Source: ASV31 sp965229765
GTDB lineage: Bacteria; Pseudomonadota; Alphaproteobacteria; Rhodobacterales; Rhodobacteraceae
Length of the DNA: 64,000 nucleotides
Direction: 5' to 3'
Assembly: GCA_965229765.1 (NCBI GenBank)
Contig: CBDDJT010000003.1
Coordinates: forward strand, 620,001 to 684,000
The notes below the pieces were generated by a model. That model did no database searches, was not told the origin of the DNA, and worked only from the letters and a program-made list of their open reading frames with translations. Below are positions 1 through 9,032 of this stretch, piece by piece. The position numbers were made by a program, and so were the translations under genes. Position 1 is the first letter of the stretch, and each line of letters begins with the position of its first letter.

Positions 1-891
1 CTGGCGATCGACGCACGCCGCCCGCTGATTCTCCTGCCGCAGACCCTGGGGCCCTTCGTCGATCCGGACAACCGGGCCGAGGCCGCGCGCATCCTGCGCG
101 CCGCCCATGCCGTCTGGGTGCGCGACGCGGCCAGCCATGCCTTCCTGCAAGAGTTGCTTGGCGACGCCTTCGACCCGGCCCGCCACCGCCTTGGCGTCGA
201 CATGGCCGTGGGCCTGCCCAGCGCGGACCCCGGCGACCGGCTTTGCCCGTCGGTCCGCAAATGGCTGGCCGAGGACCGCGACGCGCCCGTGGCCGGGCTG
301 AACGTGTCCGGCCTCCTGACGCTGGAACCCGCCGCCGCGCAGATCCGCTTTGGTCTTGCGCAGAACCACCCGGCCCAGATCGAGGCCGCCGCGCGCGCGC
401 TTCTCGACAGCGACCCGTCGCTGCGCCTTGTCCTGCTGCCGCATGTCCACCGCCCCCCGACTGATGCCGAAAGCGATCTTGGCGCCGCGTGGAAACTTCA
501 GCTGCGCCTTGCGGGACATTACCCGGACCGGGTGCGTGTGCTCGACGCGCCGCTCGACGCGATGCAGCTGAAGTGGTGTCTTGCCCGGTTCGACTGGTTC
601 GCTGGTGCCCGGATGCACGCCACCATCGGCGCGTTTTCCTCGGGCACGCCCACGCTGGGCCTTGGTTACTCCGACAAGGCGGCGGGCGTCTTCGCCGAAT
701 GCGGGATCGGGGCAGAGGTCGCCGATCTGCGCACCCACGACGCCACGGCCCTGGCCGCCCGGGTCGTGGCGTCCTATCGCGACCGCGACGCGCTGCGCCG
801 ACGTCTTGCCGACGTTTTGCCGACGTTGCGCCGACGTGCCGATTCACAGATGGACGACATCGTCGCGCAGATCGCCGAGGCACAGGTCTAG
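1..891 (+). CDS. Polysaccharide pyruvyl transferase family protein (5' partial)
   Basis: The frame is open from base 1 and ends with TAG at 889-891, so the start lies outside the window; about 296 residues are visible. The stretch LILLPQTLGPF near the left edge and GARMHATIGAFSSGTPTLGL near the C-terminus, followed by YSDKAAGVF, match the conserved blocks of the pyruvyl transferase family, which adds pyruvate ketals to exopolysaccharide sugars. It is the first gene of the visible exopolysaccharide locus and is separated by 3 bases from the flippase gene. Its 3' end contains four 11-bp tandem repeats (794-837) that encode a repeated LRRR..AD pattern. The family call is firm; the sugar acceptor is unknown. 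Confidence 0.85.
   Translation: MAIDARRPLILLPQTLGPFVDPDNRAEAARILRAAHAVWVRDAASHAFLQELLGDAFDPARHRLGVDMAVGLPSADPGDRLCPSVRKWLAEDRDAPVAGLNVSGLLTLEPAAAQIRFGLAQNHPAQIEAAARALLDSDPSLRLVLLPHVHRPPTDAESDLGAAWKLQLRLAGHYPDRVRVLDAPLDAMQLKWCLARFDWFAGARMHATIGAFSSGTPTLGLGYSDKAAGVFAECGIGAEVADLRTHDATALAARVVASYRDRDALRRRLADVLPTLRRRADSQMDDIVAQIAEAQV
794..837 (+). repeat. Four tandem 11-bp repeats with GCCGACGT core, inside the pyruvyl transferase gene
   Basis: Four head-to-tail 11-base units (794-804, 805-815, 816-826, 827-837) all end in GCCGACGT and differ only in the first three bases. The unit length is not a multiple of three, so the reading frame rotates and the block encodes LRRRLADVLPTLRRRAD. A nearly identical two-to-three-unit block lies in opposite orientation at 34741-34772, in non-coding DNA. 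Confidence 0.8.
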
Positions 892-894
892 GCC

Positions 895-2130
895 ATGCGC
901 ATCCGCCTGTCCTCCCGGCTTCTGGCATGGATCGTTCCGCTTTCGGCAGAGACCGGGGCGTTTGCCCGGTCCCTGCTGCTGGCGCATATGATCGGCGCCG
1001 AAGAGCTTGGCCGCGCCATGCTTCTCGCGCTGACCCTGCGCCTTGTCGAGATGGCCAGCGACATCGGGATCGAACGCCTCCTGATCCGATCGCCCCGTGG
1101 CGAAGCCGCTGATTTTCAAGCAGCTTTGCACGGCGCGGTGATCCTGCGCGGGCTGGCGATGGCCGCGCTGATGGCGGCGCTGGCGCTGCCCATGGCTCTG
1201 GCTTTCGCCGACGGCCCGTCGGTCTGGGCCTACCTGTCGCTGGCGCTGGTGCCGCTGTTCCGGACACTTGTGCACCTCGACTACCGACGCGCCGAACGCC
1301 GCCGCGACTACCGCGCCTTCGCCACCGTCGAGCTGGGCGGCACCGCCGCGATGCTGGTCGGCGCCCTCGCCGGCGCCCACCTGCTCGGCACCCACTGGGC
1401 CATGGCCCTCGCCCTCGTCGCACAAGGCTTCGCTTTGGTGTACCTGTCCCACGCGGTCGCGCGGCGGTGCTATGAAATATCCTTTGACCGCAGCGTGTTG
1501 GCAGAATGCTGGGGCTTTGGCGCGCCGCTTCTTCTGAACGCGGGGCTCATGTTCCTGACCTTTCAGGCAGACCGGCTGATCGTGGCCGCGGGCTATGGCT
1601 GGGCCGAGGTCGCCCTCTACGGCGTTGCACTGCAACTGGCGCTTCTGCCCGCGCAGATCGTATCTCGCGCCGCCAACTCTTTGCTCGCCCCGGTCTTCGC
1701 CGACGCCATTGCCCTGGGCGGTCTCGCGACGGCGGCACGCCACGCGATACGCGCCCACGCAGCCCTTGCCCTGCTGTTCGCCTGGGGCTTCGCGCTGACC
1801 GCACCGGGTGCCATCGCATTGATCTACGGTGCGGAATTCCGCCCCGATGCCCTGCTGGCCGCCGGACTTGCCGGCGCGGCAGCCTTCCGCATCCTGCGTG
1901 CGCCCTACTCGCAAATGGCTGTTGCCACCGGCCGCACCGGCGACCCGGCGCGCGCCAACCTCTGGCGGGCCGCCGCCATCGTGCCGGCACTGGCCTTCGC
2001 GGCGGCCGGGCTGCCGCTGGCCAGCCTCGCCCTCGCCGCCGCCACCGGAGAGGCCGCCGCCACCCTGCGCGCGCATATTCTGGCGCGCGACATCCTGCGC
2101 CGTCCCCTGACCAAGGAGTGCCCTGCATGA
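895..2130 (+). CDS. Oligosaccharide flippase family (Wzx-type) membrane protein
   Basis: The 411-residue protein is almost entirely hydrophobic segments separated by short basic loops (for example DYRRAERRRDYR around residue 130), as in polysaccharide/lipid-linked oligosaccharide flippases of the MATE/MOP superfamily. A segment near residue 220 (NAGLMFLTFQADRLIV) resembles the family's central helices. It would move undecaprenyl-linked repeat units across the inner membrane for the exopolysaccharide made by the surrounding genes. It starts 3 bases after the pyruvyl transferase and its stop overlaps the next start (ATGA at 2127-2130). No catalytic motif is expected; the call rests on topology, length and context. 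Confidence 0.8.
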   Translation: MRIRLSSRLLAWIVPLSAETGAFARSLLLAHMIGAEELGRAMLLALTLRLVEMASDIGIERLLIRSPRGEAADFQAALHGAVILRGLAMAALMAALALPMALAFADGPSVWAYLSLALVPLFRTLVHLDYRRAERRRDYRAFATVELGGTAAMLVGALAGAHLLGTHWAMALALVAQGFALVYLSHAVARRCYEISFDRSVLAECWGFGAPLLLNAGLMFLTFQADRLIVAAGYGWAEVALYGVALQLALLPAQIVSRAANSLLAPVFADAIALGGLATAARHAIRAHAALALLFAWGFALTAPGAIALIYGAEFRPDALLAAGLAGAAAFRILRAPYSQMAVATGRTGDPARANLWRAAAIVPALAFAAAGLPLASLALAAATGEAAATLRAHILARDILRRPLTKECPA

Positions 2131-3389
2131 TCACCGATCCCATCACCCGCACCGTCGCCTGCAACCTGTGCACCGGATGCGGCGCCTGCGCAGGCGCATT
2201 TCCCGAGGCGATCCGCATGGTCGAGCACCCGGTCCATGGCCGCCGTCCAGTCGTCGCTTCGGGGCCCGCCGGTCGCGCGGCGGCAGAGGCCGCCATCGGC
2301 CTGTGCGCCGGGGCCGAAACCGATCACTCCGCCCTGCCCCGCCAAGACACCGTGGACGAGATGTGGGGGCCCGTGCTCGCCGCATGGGAAGGCTGGGCGG
2401 CCGACCCTGAGATCCGCCACCGCGGATCCTCGGGCGGGGCAGTTACCGCGCTTGCGCTCTTCGCCCTCGAAACCGGCCACGTGGACAGCGTCGCGCATAT
2501 CGCGGCCGATAAGGCCGATCCCCTTGAAAACGTTGCCGTGCAAAGCACCAACCGGGCAGAGCTTCTGCGGGGGGCGGGCTCGCGCTATGCGCAGGCCAGC
2601 CCGTGCGAGGCGCTGGGGCCCATCGCCGCGAAGGGCCGCCCGGCTGCGCTGATCGGCAAGCCATGCGACATCTCCTCTGCCGCGCGGGCCGCCGCCGCCG
2701 ATCCCAGCGTTGCGAAAAGCCTTGCCCTGACCATCGGCATCTTCTGCGCTGGTGCGCCGAACCGCGCTGCATCGGAACAGTTGCTGGGGCGGCTGGGCGT
2801 ACCCGAAGGCGTGTCAATCACCGCGCTGCGCTATCGCGGCGCAGGCTGGCCCGGCACCATGCAGGCCAGCTGGGTCGACGCCGACGGAACCACGACCGAC
2901 AGCAAGAGTGTCAGCTACGCCATGGGCTGGGGCCTGTTGCAGAAGGGCCGCCAGTGGCGCTGCCGGATCTGCACCGATCACACCGCAGCCTTTGCCGACA
3001 TTGCCGTGGGCGACCCGTGGCACGCCCCCCCGGTTGACGGCGCGCCCGAAGCCGGACGCTCGCTGATCCTCGCGCGCACGCCGCGCGGGCGCCGTTTGAT
3101 CGAGGCCGCGATCGCCGCTGGTGTCCTGATTGCCGAGCCACGGGAACGCGACATCGTCGCCCGCGCCCAGCCCAATCTCGCCGCTACAATGGGCGCCGTC
3201 TGGGGCCGCCGGCTTGCGATGCGGGTCGTCGGGCTTCCGGTGCCAAAGGAAACCGGCCTGCCACTGTTTCGCTTCTGGCGGGACCTGCCCGCGCGGGCCA
3301 AGCTGCAATCAGTCGCGGGCAGCCTGCGCCGCATCCTGTCGCAGGCACTGTGGCGTCCGGTGCGGATGGAGGCCCGCCATGACCTTTGA
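2127..3389 (+). CDS. Coenzyme F420 hydrogenase/dehydrogenase beta-subunit family protein
   Basis: The 420-residue protein begins with a ferredoxin-like cysteine cluster (CNLCTGCGACAGAFP, residues about 12-26), then RGSSGGAVTALALFAL near residue 105, a hallmark of the FrhB/FdhB family. A second cysteine pair (CRICTDHTAAFADIAVGD) lies near residue 285. Members in polysaccharide loci often sit beside pyruvyl transferases and are thought to be redox or sugar-modifying enzymes, but their reaction is generally unassigned. The start at 2127 is chosen because it overlaps the flippase stop by four bases; the frame stays open upstream without signal. It overlaps the next gene by 11 bases. Confidence 0.85.
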   Translation: MITDPITRTVACNLCTGCGACAGAFPEAIRMVEHPVHGRRPVVASGPAGRAAAEAAIGLCAGAETDHSALPRQDTVDEMWGPVLAAWEGWAADPEIRHRGSSGGAVTALALFALETGHVDSVAHIAADKADPLENVAVQSTNRAELLRGAGSRYAQASPCEALGPIAAKGRPAALIGKPCDISSAARAAAADPSVAKSLALTIGIFCAGAPNRAASEQLLGRLGVPEGVSITALRYRGAGWPGTMQASWVDADGTTTDSKSVSYAMGWGLLQKGRQWRCRICTDHTAAFADIAVGDPWHAPPVDGAPEAGRSLILARTPRGRRLIEAAIAAGVLIAEPRERDIVARAQPNLAATMGAVWGRRLAMRVVGLPVPKETGLPLFRFWRDLPARAKLQSVAGSLRRILSQALWRPVRMEARHDL

Positions 3390-4383
3390 GCAGCTTCGCT
3401 GCGCGGGTCGGCGCAACAACCTAGATCTGATCCGGCTGGTCGCTGCCATGGCAGTGGTCGTCAGCCATGCTTGGCCACTGGCACTGGGGCCCGGCACGGC
3501 GGAACCGCTCAAATCCATGACCGGCCATTCGCTGGGCGGCTGGGCCGTGGGGCTTTTCTTCTTCCTCTCAGGCATTTTGATCACTGCCAGCGCAGAGACG
3601 CATTCCCCGGCTGCGTTCTGGCGACGGCGCGCCCTGCGCATCCTGCCCGGCCTTTTCGTGGCGCTGGTCGCCGGGCTGGCACTGGCGGTGCTTTCTGGCG
3701 GGCGTGCCGACCCCGGATCGGCGCTTGCCTATGTTCTGCGCGGTCTGACGCTTGTTTCGATCGAACACAACCTGCCGGGCGCGTGGGCGGCGAACCCCTA
3801 TCGGGGTGCCGTGAACGGCCCGCTTTGGAGCCTGTTTCACGAGGTTGCCGCCTATGTTCTGGCCTTTGCCGCGGTCCGCATGGGAATCCTGAGACCCCGC
3901 GGCGCGCCGGATGCCTTCCTGCTCTTGGCCGTGATCCTTTGGGCGAACGCATCGTGGATGGTCGCGTATCTGCCTCGCATCGACATCTTCGCGCCGCTCT
4001 GGCTGGCCTTTGCGCTGGGCATGGTCGCGTGGCGGTGCCGGGCTGTCCTGCCGCTTCGCTGGGAACTCGCCGCCGCGACGTGGCTTTTCGCGCTGGCGAT
4101 TGGCGGCTGGGCATTCGGGATGGTCGCCTTGGGCTATACCGCGCTGCTGGTTGGCTGGCGGCTGCCGGCTCGCCCGCTGTCGCTGGATCTGTCCTACGGC
4201 ATATACATCTACGGCTGGCCGGTGGCGCAGCTGATCGTCCACCTGGCAGGCCCGATTTCACCGCTGGCCCTTGCCGTTGCAAGCCTTGTGGCCGTGCTTC
4301 CCCTGGCATGGCTCAGCTGGACCCTTGTCGAGGCGCCCGCGCTGCGCGCGGTGCGGACACCGCGGATGCAGGCCGCCGAATGA
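3379..4383 (+). CDS. Acyltransferase family 3 (OafA/YrhL-type) integral membrane protein
   Basis: The 334-residue polytopic protein starts with NNLDLIRLVAAMAVVVSHAW, which carries the R and H pattern of acyltransferase-3 membrane O-acylases. GLFFFLSGILIT and FWRRRALRILPGLFVAL follow, both typical family blocks. Such proteins transfer acetyl, succinyl or similar groups to cell-surface sugars. ATG 3379 is preferred over upstream in-frame codons because it follows the block GGATGGAGG and gives the canonical N-terminus. It overlaps its neighbours by 11 bases upstream and 4 downstream, so it belongs to the exopolysaccharide transcript. It probably decorates the polymer with an acyl group; the donor is not predictable. 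Confidence 0.85.
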   Translation: MTFEQLRCAGRRNNLDLIRLVAAMAVVVSHAWPLALGPGTAEPLKSMTGHSLGGWAVGLFFFLSGILITASAETHSPAAFWRRRALRILPGLFVALVAGLALAVLSGGRADPGSALAYVLRGLTLVSIEHNLPGAWAANPYRGAVNGPLWSLFHEVAAYVLAFAAVRMGILRPRGAPDAFLLLAVILWANASWMVAYLPRIDIFAPLWLAFALGMVAWRCRAVLPLRWELAAATWLFALAIGGWAFGMVALGYTALLVGWRLPARPLSLDLSYGIYIYGWPVAQLIVHLAGPISPLALAVASLVAVLPLAWLSWTLVEAPALRAVRTPRMQAAE

Positions 4384-5714
4384 CCGTTTCAGCCGCCCTG
4401 CCCACGCGCCGGCAGACGCGCCGGATCTTCGGGGTGCCCGTGGTGGTGGCGTTGTTCTTTCTGGGAATGATGCTGCCCACATCGGTCGGCGTCAGCGCGG
4501 GGGGACTGCGGCTGTCGGTCTACCGGGTTCTGCTGATCGTGATGTTCGTGCCGATGCTGCTTCAGCTTGTGTCCGGGCGGTGCGGACGCATCACGATCTT
4601 CGACGCGTTCGCAATGGCCCATGCTGTCTGGGCGGTGATGGCGCTCATCAAGTGGGGCGGGCTGGCACAGGGGACCGAATCCGGCGGGATCTATACCGTC
4701 GAGTTTCTTGGCGCCTACCTGCTGGGACGGGTCTATATCCGCAGCTACGAGGATTTCGCCGCATTCGCCCGCGCATACGTCGGCATCGTTCTGGCCACCT
4801 TGCCCTTCACGATCCCCGAGGCGCTGACGGGCATCCACATCCTGCACGATACCCTGTCCATTCCCACCGGCGGGCCCGCCGCCCCCTTCATCGAAAAGCG
4901 CATGGGGCTGGAGCGCACTTTCGGCCCGTTCGATCACCCGATCCTCTACGGCGTCTTCTGCGCTTCGGCCTTCTCGCTGGCCTACTTCGTGGTCGCCGAG
5001 CGGCGGCTTATGAACATGGGCGGCATGGCCAAGGTTCTGGGCGTCGGGCTGGCGACCTTCATGTCGGCCTCCGGCGGGCCGTATGTCGTGCTTCTGATGC
5101 AGGGTTTCGTCGCCGCATGGGAACGCACGCTGAGCGGCATCAAGGGGCGCTGGACGGTTCTCTTCGCGATCTTCGGCGCGATCTATCTCGGCATCGACCT
5201 GCTGTCGAACCGGACACCCTTTCATGTCTTCGTCGAGAACTTCACCTTCTCGCCGCAGTCCGCCTACAACCGCATCCTGATCTTCGAGTACGGCACGGCA
5301 GAGGTCGGCCGCCACCCGGTCTTCGGCATCGGGCTGGGCGACTGGGTGCGGCCCACCTGGATGTCCGACAGCATGGACAATTTCTGGCTGCTGATCGCCG
5401 TAAGATACGGCCTGCCGGCCCTGTTCTTCCTTGTCGCGCTGATGCTTGGCCTGATCTACACGGTCGGACAGCGCAAGGGCCTGCCCGACGACTGGAAGCG
5501 CGCGCGGCATGCCTGGGCCTTCACGCTGTTCGGGATCACCGTTGCAGCAGGCACGGTGCACCTGTGGAATGCGCTGTTCGTGCTTTTTGTCTTTCTCATC
5601 GGCTCTGGCGCGTGGCTTCTGGATGCCCGCCCAGCCGCCGATCCCCGCGTGCGCGATGGCCGGGCAACCGCGCGCGCGCGCCGTGCCCCGACCCAACCTG
5701 TCCGCCTGTTCTGA
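4380..5714 (+). CDS. O-antigen ligase/Wzy polymerase-like membrane protein
   Basis: The 444-residue protein has about ten hydrophobic segments and a long loop before the block GRHPVFGIGLGDWV (around residue 310), which resembles the periplasmic loop of the Wzy_C/O-antigen ligase family. DNFWLLIAVRYGLPALFF follows, another common block in these proteins. The role inferred from context is polymerisation of undecaprenyl-linked repeats in a Wzx/Wzy pathway. The start overlaps the acyltransferase stop by four bases. The C-terminal 30 residues are rich in Arg and Ala and lack homology cues. Separating polymerase from ligase by sequence alone is not reliable; polymerase fits because this locus has a Wzx and a Wzc-like protein. 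Confidence 0.75.
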   Translation: MTVSAALPTRRQTRRIFGVPVVVALFFLGMMLPTSVGVSAGGLRLSVYRVLLIVMFVPMLLQLVSGRCGRITIFDAFAMAHAVWAVMALIKWGGLAQGTESGGIYTVEFLGAYLLGRVYIRSYEDFAAFARAYVGIVLATLPFTIPEALTGIHILHDTLSIPTGGPAAPFIEKRMGLERTFGPFDHPILYGVFCASAFSLAYFVVAERRLMNMGGMAKVLGVGLATFMSASGGPYVVLLMQGFVAAWERTLSGIKGRWTVLFAIFGAIYLGIDLLSNRTPFHVFVENFTFSPQSAYNRILIFEYGTAEVGRHPVFGIGLGDWVRPTWMSDSMDNFWLLIAVRYGLPALFFLVALMLGLIYTVGQRKGLPDDWKRARHAWAFTLFGITVAAGTVHLWNALFVLFVFLIGSGAWLLDARPAADPRVRDGRATARARRAPTQPVRLF

Positions 5715-5726
5715 AGGAGCCCCCCA

Positions 5727-6650
5727 ATGGACCTGTCCATCGTCATCGTCAGCTGGAACACCCGCCAGATGCTGGCCGACTGCCTTGCCACGGTCCGTGC
5801 CGGACTGGGCAGCCTGAACGCCGAGATCTGGGTCGTCGACAACGCCTCGGACGACGGCTCTCCAGAGATGGTCGCCCGCGACTTTCCCGAGGCGCGCGTC
5901 ATCGTGAATGCCGAGAACCGGGGGTTTGCCGCCGCGAACAACCAGGCGCTGGCGCTGGCCACGGGGCGGCACGTGCTGCTGCTGAACTCGGACACGCTGG
6001 TGCATGGCGATGTGCTGGAACGTTCCGTGGCATGGCTCGATGCGCATCCCGAGGCCGGCGTCATGGGGCCGCGCGTGCTGAACACCGACGGCACGACGCA
6101 GGCCTCGACATCGCGCTTTCCCTCGCTGCGCCTTCTGGCGCTTCAGACGTTGGGGCTGACGCGGATCGCTGCCTTCGACGGCTACCGCATGACCGGCTGG
6201 GACCGGCGCGACACCCGTGCGGTCGAGGTCGTGTCGGGCTGCGCCATGTTCGTGCGCCGCGCCGCGATGGAGCGCGTGGGTCTGCTGGACGAAGCGTTCT
6301 TTTTCTACGGAGAGGAAACCGACTGGTGCCGTCGCTTTGCAGATGCGGGCTGGCAGCTGGTCTTTGCCCCTGTCGGCGAGATCACCCATTTCGGCGGCGG
6401 GTCGGTCCGGCGGCTGAACCACAAGCGCGACACGATGCTCACCGAAGCGACTGTCCGCCTGCATCGCAAGCACGGCGGGTTGATCGCCGGAGTGACATGC
6501 TGGCTGGTGCTGGCGAGCTTCAACCTGTCGCGCGCGGTGGTCTGGACCCTTTTGCGCGCCGTGCGCCCGGCCGCGGCAGACCGGGCCCGGCATTTTCGCC
6601 GCGTCGTCGCCGACCTTGCACACACATGGCCCCGGAGGATCGGGGCATGA
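5727..6650 (+). CDS. Glycosyltransferase family 2 (rhamnosyltransferase-like)
   Basis: This 307-residue GT-A fold protein begins LSIVIVSWNTRQMLADCL, has WVVDNASDDGS at about residues 36-46, the metal-binding LLNSDT near residue 90, and a late block FFFYGEETDWCRRFADAGW with the ED pair used as acidic base region. These are the standard features of bacterial rhamnosyl/galactosyl GT2 enzymes such as WbbL. A C-terminal amphipathic/hydrophobic stretch (TCWLVLASFNLSRAVVWTLL) may attach it to the membrane. It starts 12 bases after the polymerase gene behind AGGAG (5716-5720) and overlaps the next gene by four bases. Rhamnose as donor would agree with the rfb genes downstream, but that is inference. 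Confidence 0.85.
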   Translation: MDLSIVIVSWNTRQMLADCLATVRAGLGSLNAEIWVVDNASDDGSPEMVARDFPEARVIVNAENRGFAAANNQALALATGRHVLLLNSDTLVHGDVLERSVAWLDAHPEAGVMGPRVLNTDGTTQASTSRFPSLRLLALQTLGLTRIAAFDGYRMTGWDRRDTRAVEVVSGCAMFVRRAAMERVGLLDEAFFFYGEETDWCRRFADAGWQLVFAPVGEITHFGGGSVRRLNHKRDTMLTEATVRLHRKHGGLIAGVTCWLVLASFNLSRAVVWTLLRAVRPAAADRARHFRRVVADLAHTWPRRIGA

Positions 6651-7879
6651 AGCTTCTGGTTATCGCGCCGAACGTCGATGCAACCGACGTGGGCGAGGCG
6701 TTCGTCGCCTTCAAATGGGTAGAGGCACTGGCCCGGCTTGCCGACCTGACGCTGCTGACCTTTCATCGCCCCGGGCGGCCGGACCCTGCCGGGCAACTGT
6801 CGCACGCTCGTGTCATCACCTGGCCAGAGCCGGCCTGGACCCAGAAGCATGAGCGCCTGAACGCGATGCTGAAACCGGCGTGGCCGGTGTTTTCCCGGCA
6901 CGTCCGCCGCTGGCTGAAGGACGCCCGCGCGCGGGGAGAGAGCTTTGACGTTGCCCATCAACTGATGCCGCAAGCCGCGCGCTATGCCTCGCCGCTGCAC
7001 CGGTCCGGCATTCCCTACGTGATCGGCCCGCTGGGTGGCGCGCTGGACACGCCAGAGGCGTTCCGGGACGAAGCCGGATCGGCCCCGCTCTTCACCCGAC
7101 TGCGGCAGCTCGACGGGTTTCGTTTTCGCAACGACCCCTGGCTGCGGGCCAGCTATGCCGATGCCGACCTTGTGCTGGGTGTCGCGCCCTACGTCCGCGA
7201 CGTTCTTGGCGACATTCCCTTGCGGCGGTTCGAGCCGGTGCTGGAACTTGGTGCCGACGACGTCGCGCCGCCCGCCGCCCGCCCCCGCAATCCCGGGGAC
7301 CTGCGTCTGCTGCACGTGGGGCGCGGCGTGCGCACCAAGGGGCTTCGCGACGCGATCCGCGCGCTGGACCATCTGCGCGACCTGCCCGGCGTCACACTGA
7401 CAAGTGCCGGCGATGGCGAGGAACTGGCCCCGTGCCGGGCCGAAGTGGCCCGCCTTGGGCTGGAAAGCCGGGTGACCTTTCTGGGCCGCCGTCCGCGCGA
7501 CGAGATCGAGGCGCTGTACGAGGACCACGACGCGTTCTGCTTCCCCTCGTTCAGGGAACCCGCAGGAGGCGTGCTGTACGAAGCGATGCGCCATGGCCTG
7601 CCGGTCATCACGGCAGCGCGCGGCGGGCCCGACTGGATCATCGATGACAGCTGCGGGTTGCGCGTCCCGGTCACCGAGCCCGCCGATTTCGCACGCCGAA
7701 TCGCAGCGGCGGCGCGGTCCCTTGCGCTGGACCCGGACCTGCGCGCACGTCTTGGCGAAGGGGCGCGCGCGAAGATCGGACAAGAAGGTCTGTGGCCGCA
7801 GAAGGCCGACCGTATGGTTGAGCTTTACCAAAGTATCGTGGCGCAGCGCGATTGCGCCCATGCCTATCCCAAGGGATAG
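6647..7879 (+). CDS. Glycosyltransferase family 4 (GT-B)
   Basis: The 410-residue protein opens MKLLVIAPNVDATDVGEAF and contains the two-domain GT-B layout. The GT4 signature lies near residues 300-315 (FCFPSFREPAGGVLYEAM), including the E-x7-E motif that binds the nucleotide sugar. LLHVGRGVRTKGLRDAIRAL near residue 222 is the usual start of the C-terminal domain. The start is the ATG overlapping the stop of the GT2 gene (ATGA at 6647-6650); the long upstream open frame is a shadow of the polymerase and GT2 genes. The enzyme would add one sugar during repeat-unit assembly at the cytoplasmic face. Donor and acceptor cannot be told. Confidence 0.87.
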   Translation: MKLLVIAPNVDATDVGEAFVAFKWVEALARLADLTLLTFHRPGRPDPAGQLSHARVITWPEPAWTQKHERLNAMLKPAWPVFSRHVRRWLKDARARGESFDVAHQLMPQAARYASPLHRSGIPYVIGPLGGALDTPEAFRDEAGSAPLFTRLRQLDGFRFRNDPWLRASYADADLVLGVAPYVRDVLGDIPLRRFEPVLELGADDVAPPAARPRNPGDLRLLHVGRGVRTKGLRDAIRALDHLRDLPGVTLTSAGDGEELAPCRAEVARLGLESRVTFLGRRPRDEIEALYEDHDAFCFPSFREPAGGVLYEAMRHGLPVITAARGGPDWIIDDSCGLRVPVTEPADFARRIAAAARSLALDPDLRARLGEGARAKIGQEGLWPQKADRMVELYQSIVAQRDCAHAYPKG

Positions 7880-7983
7880 GCGAACCCTCGAAAGCACCTT
7901 GGAATCAAACCTTTGGACGCGCGCAATCCTTGCGCGAAAGGGTCACAACAGCGTGGCACGAAATTCAGTCCAGAGGCCAGCGC

Positions 7984-8457
7984 ATGCTTTCCGCCACGAT
8001 CCGCAACCGTTCTCCCCGCGTCCTAGCCATCGCTTCGGGCGGCGGACATTGGGCGCAACTGATGCGTCTGCGCCCGGCCTTCGAGGGGGCGGATGTCCAC
8101 TTTGCCACCGTCGACCCGAGCGCCGCCGAGGTGGTGGCCCCCAAGCCGCTGCATCTCTACCCTGACGCGAACGCACGCACGCCGCTCCGGCTGATCCTGT
8201 CGGCCGCCGCGATCCTGCGCATCGTGCTTCGGGTGCGCCCGGACGTGGTCATCTCGACCGGGGCAGCGGGGGGATACATGGCGATCCGCGCCGCCCGGCT
8301 GCTGGGCGCGCGCACGATCTTCATCGACTCGATCGCAAACGCGCGGCAGCTCTCCGTTTCGGCCCGGCTGTCGCTCGGGGTCGCCGACCGGGTGCTGTCG
8401 CAGTGGCCCGATGTCGCGGCGGCACAAGGCGCAGAGTTCCGGGGGGCCGTGCTGTGA
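7984..8457 (+). CDS. Alg14/PssD-like membrane subunit of a split glycosyltransferase
   Basis: The 157-residue protein begins RVLAIASGGGHWAQLMRLRPAFEG, the N-terminal GT-B half signature of the Alg14/PssD family, and has VISTGAAGGYMAIRAARLLGARTIFIDS near residues 88-115. In the known systems Alg14/PssD anchors the Alg13/PssE catalytic half at the membrane. The next gene, overlapping by four bases (GTGA 8454-8457), encodes exactly that half. The start at 7984 is taken because the conserved block starts 11 codons later; the open frame upstream to 7852 is non-conserved. A 104-base gap precedes it, the largest break in the exopolysaccharide locus up to this point. Confidence 0.8.
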   Translation: MLSATIRNRSPRVLAIASGGGHWAQLMRLRPAFEGADVHFATVDPSAAEVVAPKPLHLYPDANARTPLRLILSAAAILRIVLRVRPDVVISTGAAGGYMAIRAARLLGARTIFIDSIANARQLSVSARLSLGVADRVLSQWPDVAAAQGAEFRGAVL

Positions 8458-9032
8458 ACGATACCGTACGCTATCCTTCTGGCAGCCTGCGGGTGTTCGC
8501 GATTGCCGGCACCCAGCTGCCCTTTCCGCGCCTGATGATGGCCCTTGACGACTGGGCCACGCGCCGCGGCGATGCCGCGGTCCTGGCGCAGACCGGGCGC
8601 GACCATGCCCGCTATAGCCGCCTGTGCGCCATCGACTTCATCGACCAGCGCCAGTTTGCCGCCTGCCTAGCCGAGGCGGACCTTGTCGTCGCCCATGCAG
8701 GCATGGGCACCATCCTTGCCTGCACCGAACTGGGCAAGCCGCTGATCGTGATGCCGCGGCGTGCCGACCAGTCGGAACACCGCAACGACCATCAGGCCGA
8801 CACGGCGCGCCGCATGGCGCGGCTGTCGAACGTGACGGTGGCCGAGGATTGCGCGGCCCTGAAAACGTCGCTCGACACGCTGGCCGATGCGCGCGGCACC
8901 TCGACGCCGACGACACGCGGCAACGAGGCGGCGTCACAAGAACTGATCCTGTCGCTTCGCGGGTTCATCTGGGAGCGCGAGGCACCTTTGCTGAAGGTGC
9001 GTCACGGCTGGACGCGGAGGGCCCGGGCATGA
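8454..9032 (+). CDS. Alg13/PssE-like catalytic subunit of a split glycosyltransferase (GT28 C-terminal domain)
   Basis: The 192-residue protein holds DLVVAHAGMGTILACTELG and KPLIVMPRRADQSEHRNDHQ, the UDP-sugar binding blocks of the MurG/Alg13 C-terminal domain. It lacks an N-terminal acceptor domain, which the preceding Alg14/PssD-like protein supplies. In rhizobia the PssD/PssE pair is a glucuronosyltransferase; whether glucuronate is used here is inference. It starts with GTG at 8454, overlapping the preceding stop, and overlaps the next gene by four bases (ATGA at 9029-9032), consistent with strict coupling of the two halves. Confidence 0.82.
   Translation: MNDTVRYPSGSLRVFAIAGTQLPFPRLMMALDDWATRRGDAAVLAQTGRDHARYSRLCAIDFIDQRQFAACLAEADLVVAHAGMGTILACTELGKPLIVMPRRADQSEHRNDHQADTARRMARLSNVTVAEDCAALKTSLDTLADARGTSTPTTRGNEAASQELILSLRGFIWEREAPLLKVRHGWTRRARA

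Noticed and set aside
4389..6623. A 744-codon open frame on the minus strand opposite the polymerase and GT2 genes
   Set aside because: It has low-complexity Arg/Gln/His/Gly composition and no motifs, while the plus strand encodes recognisable proteins with overlapping starts. It is a GC-bias shadow.
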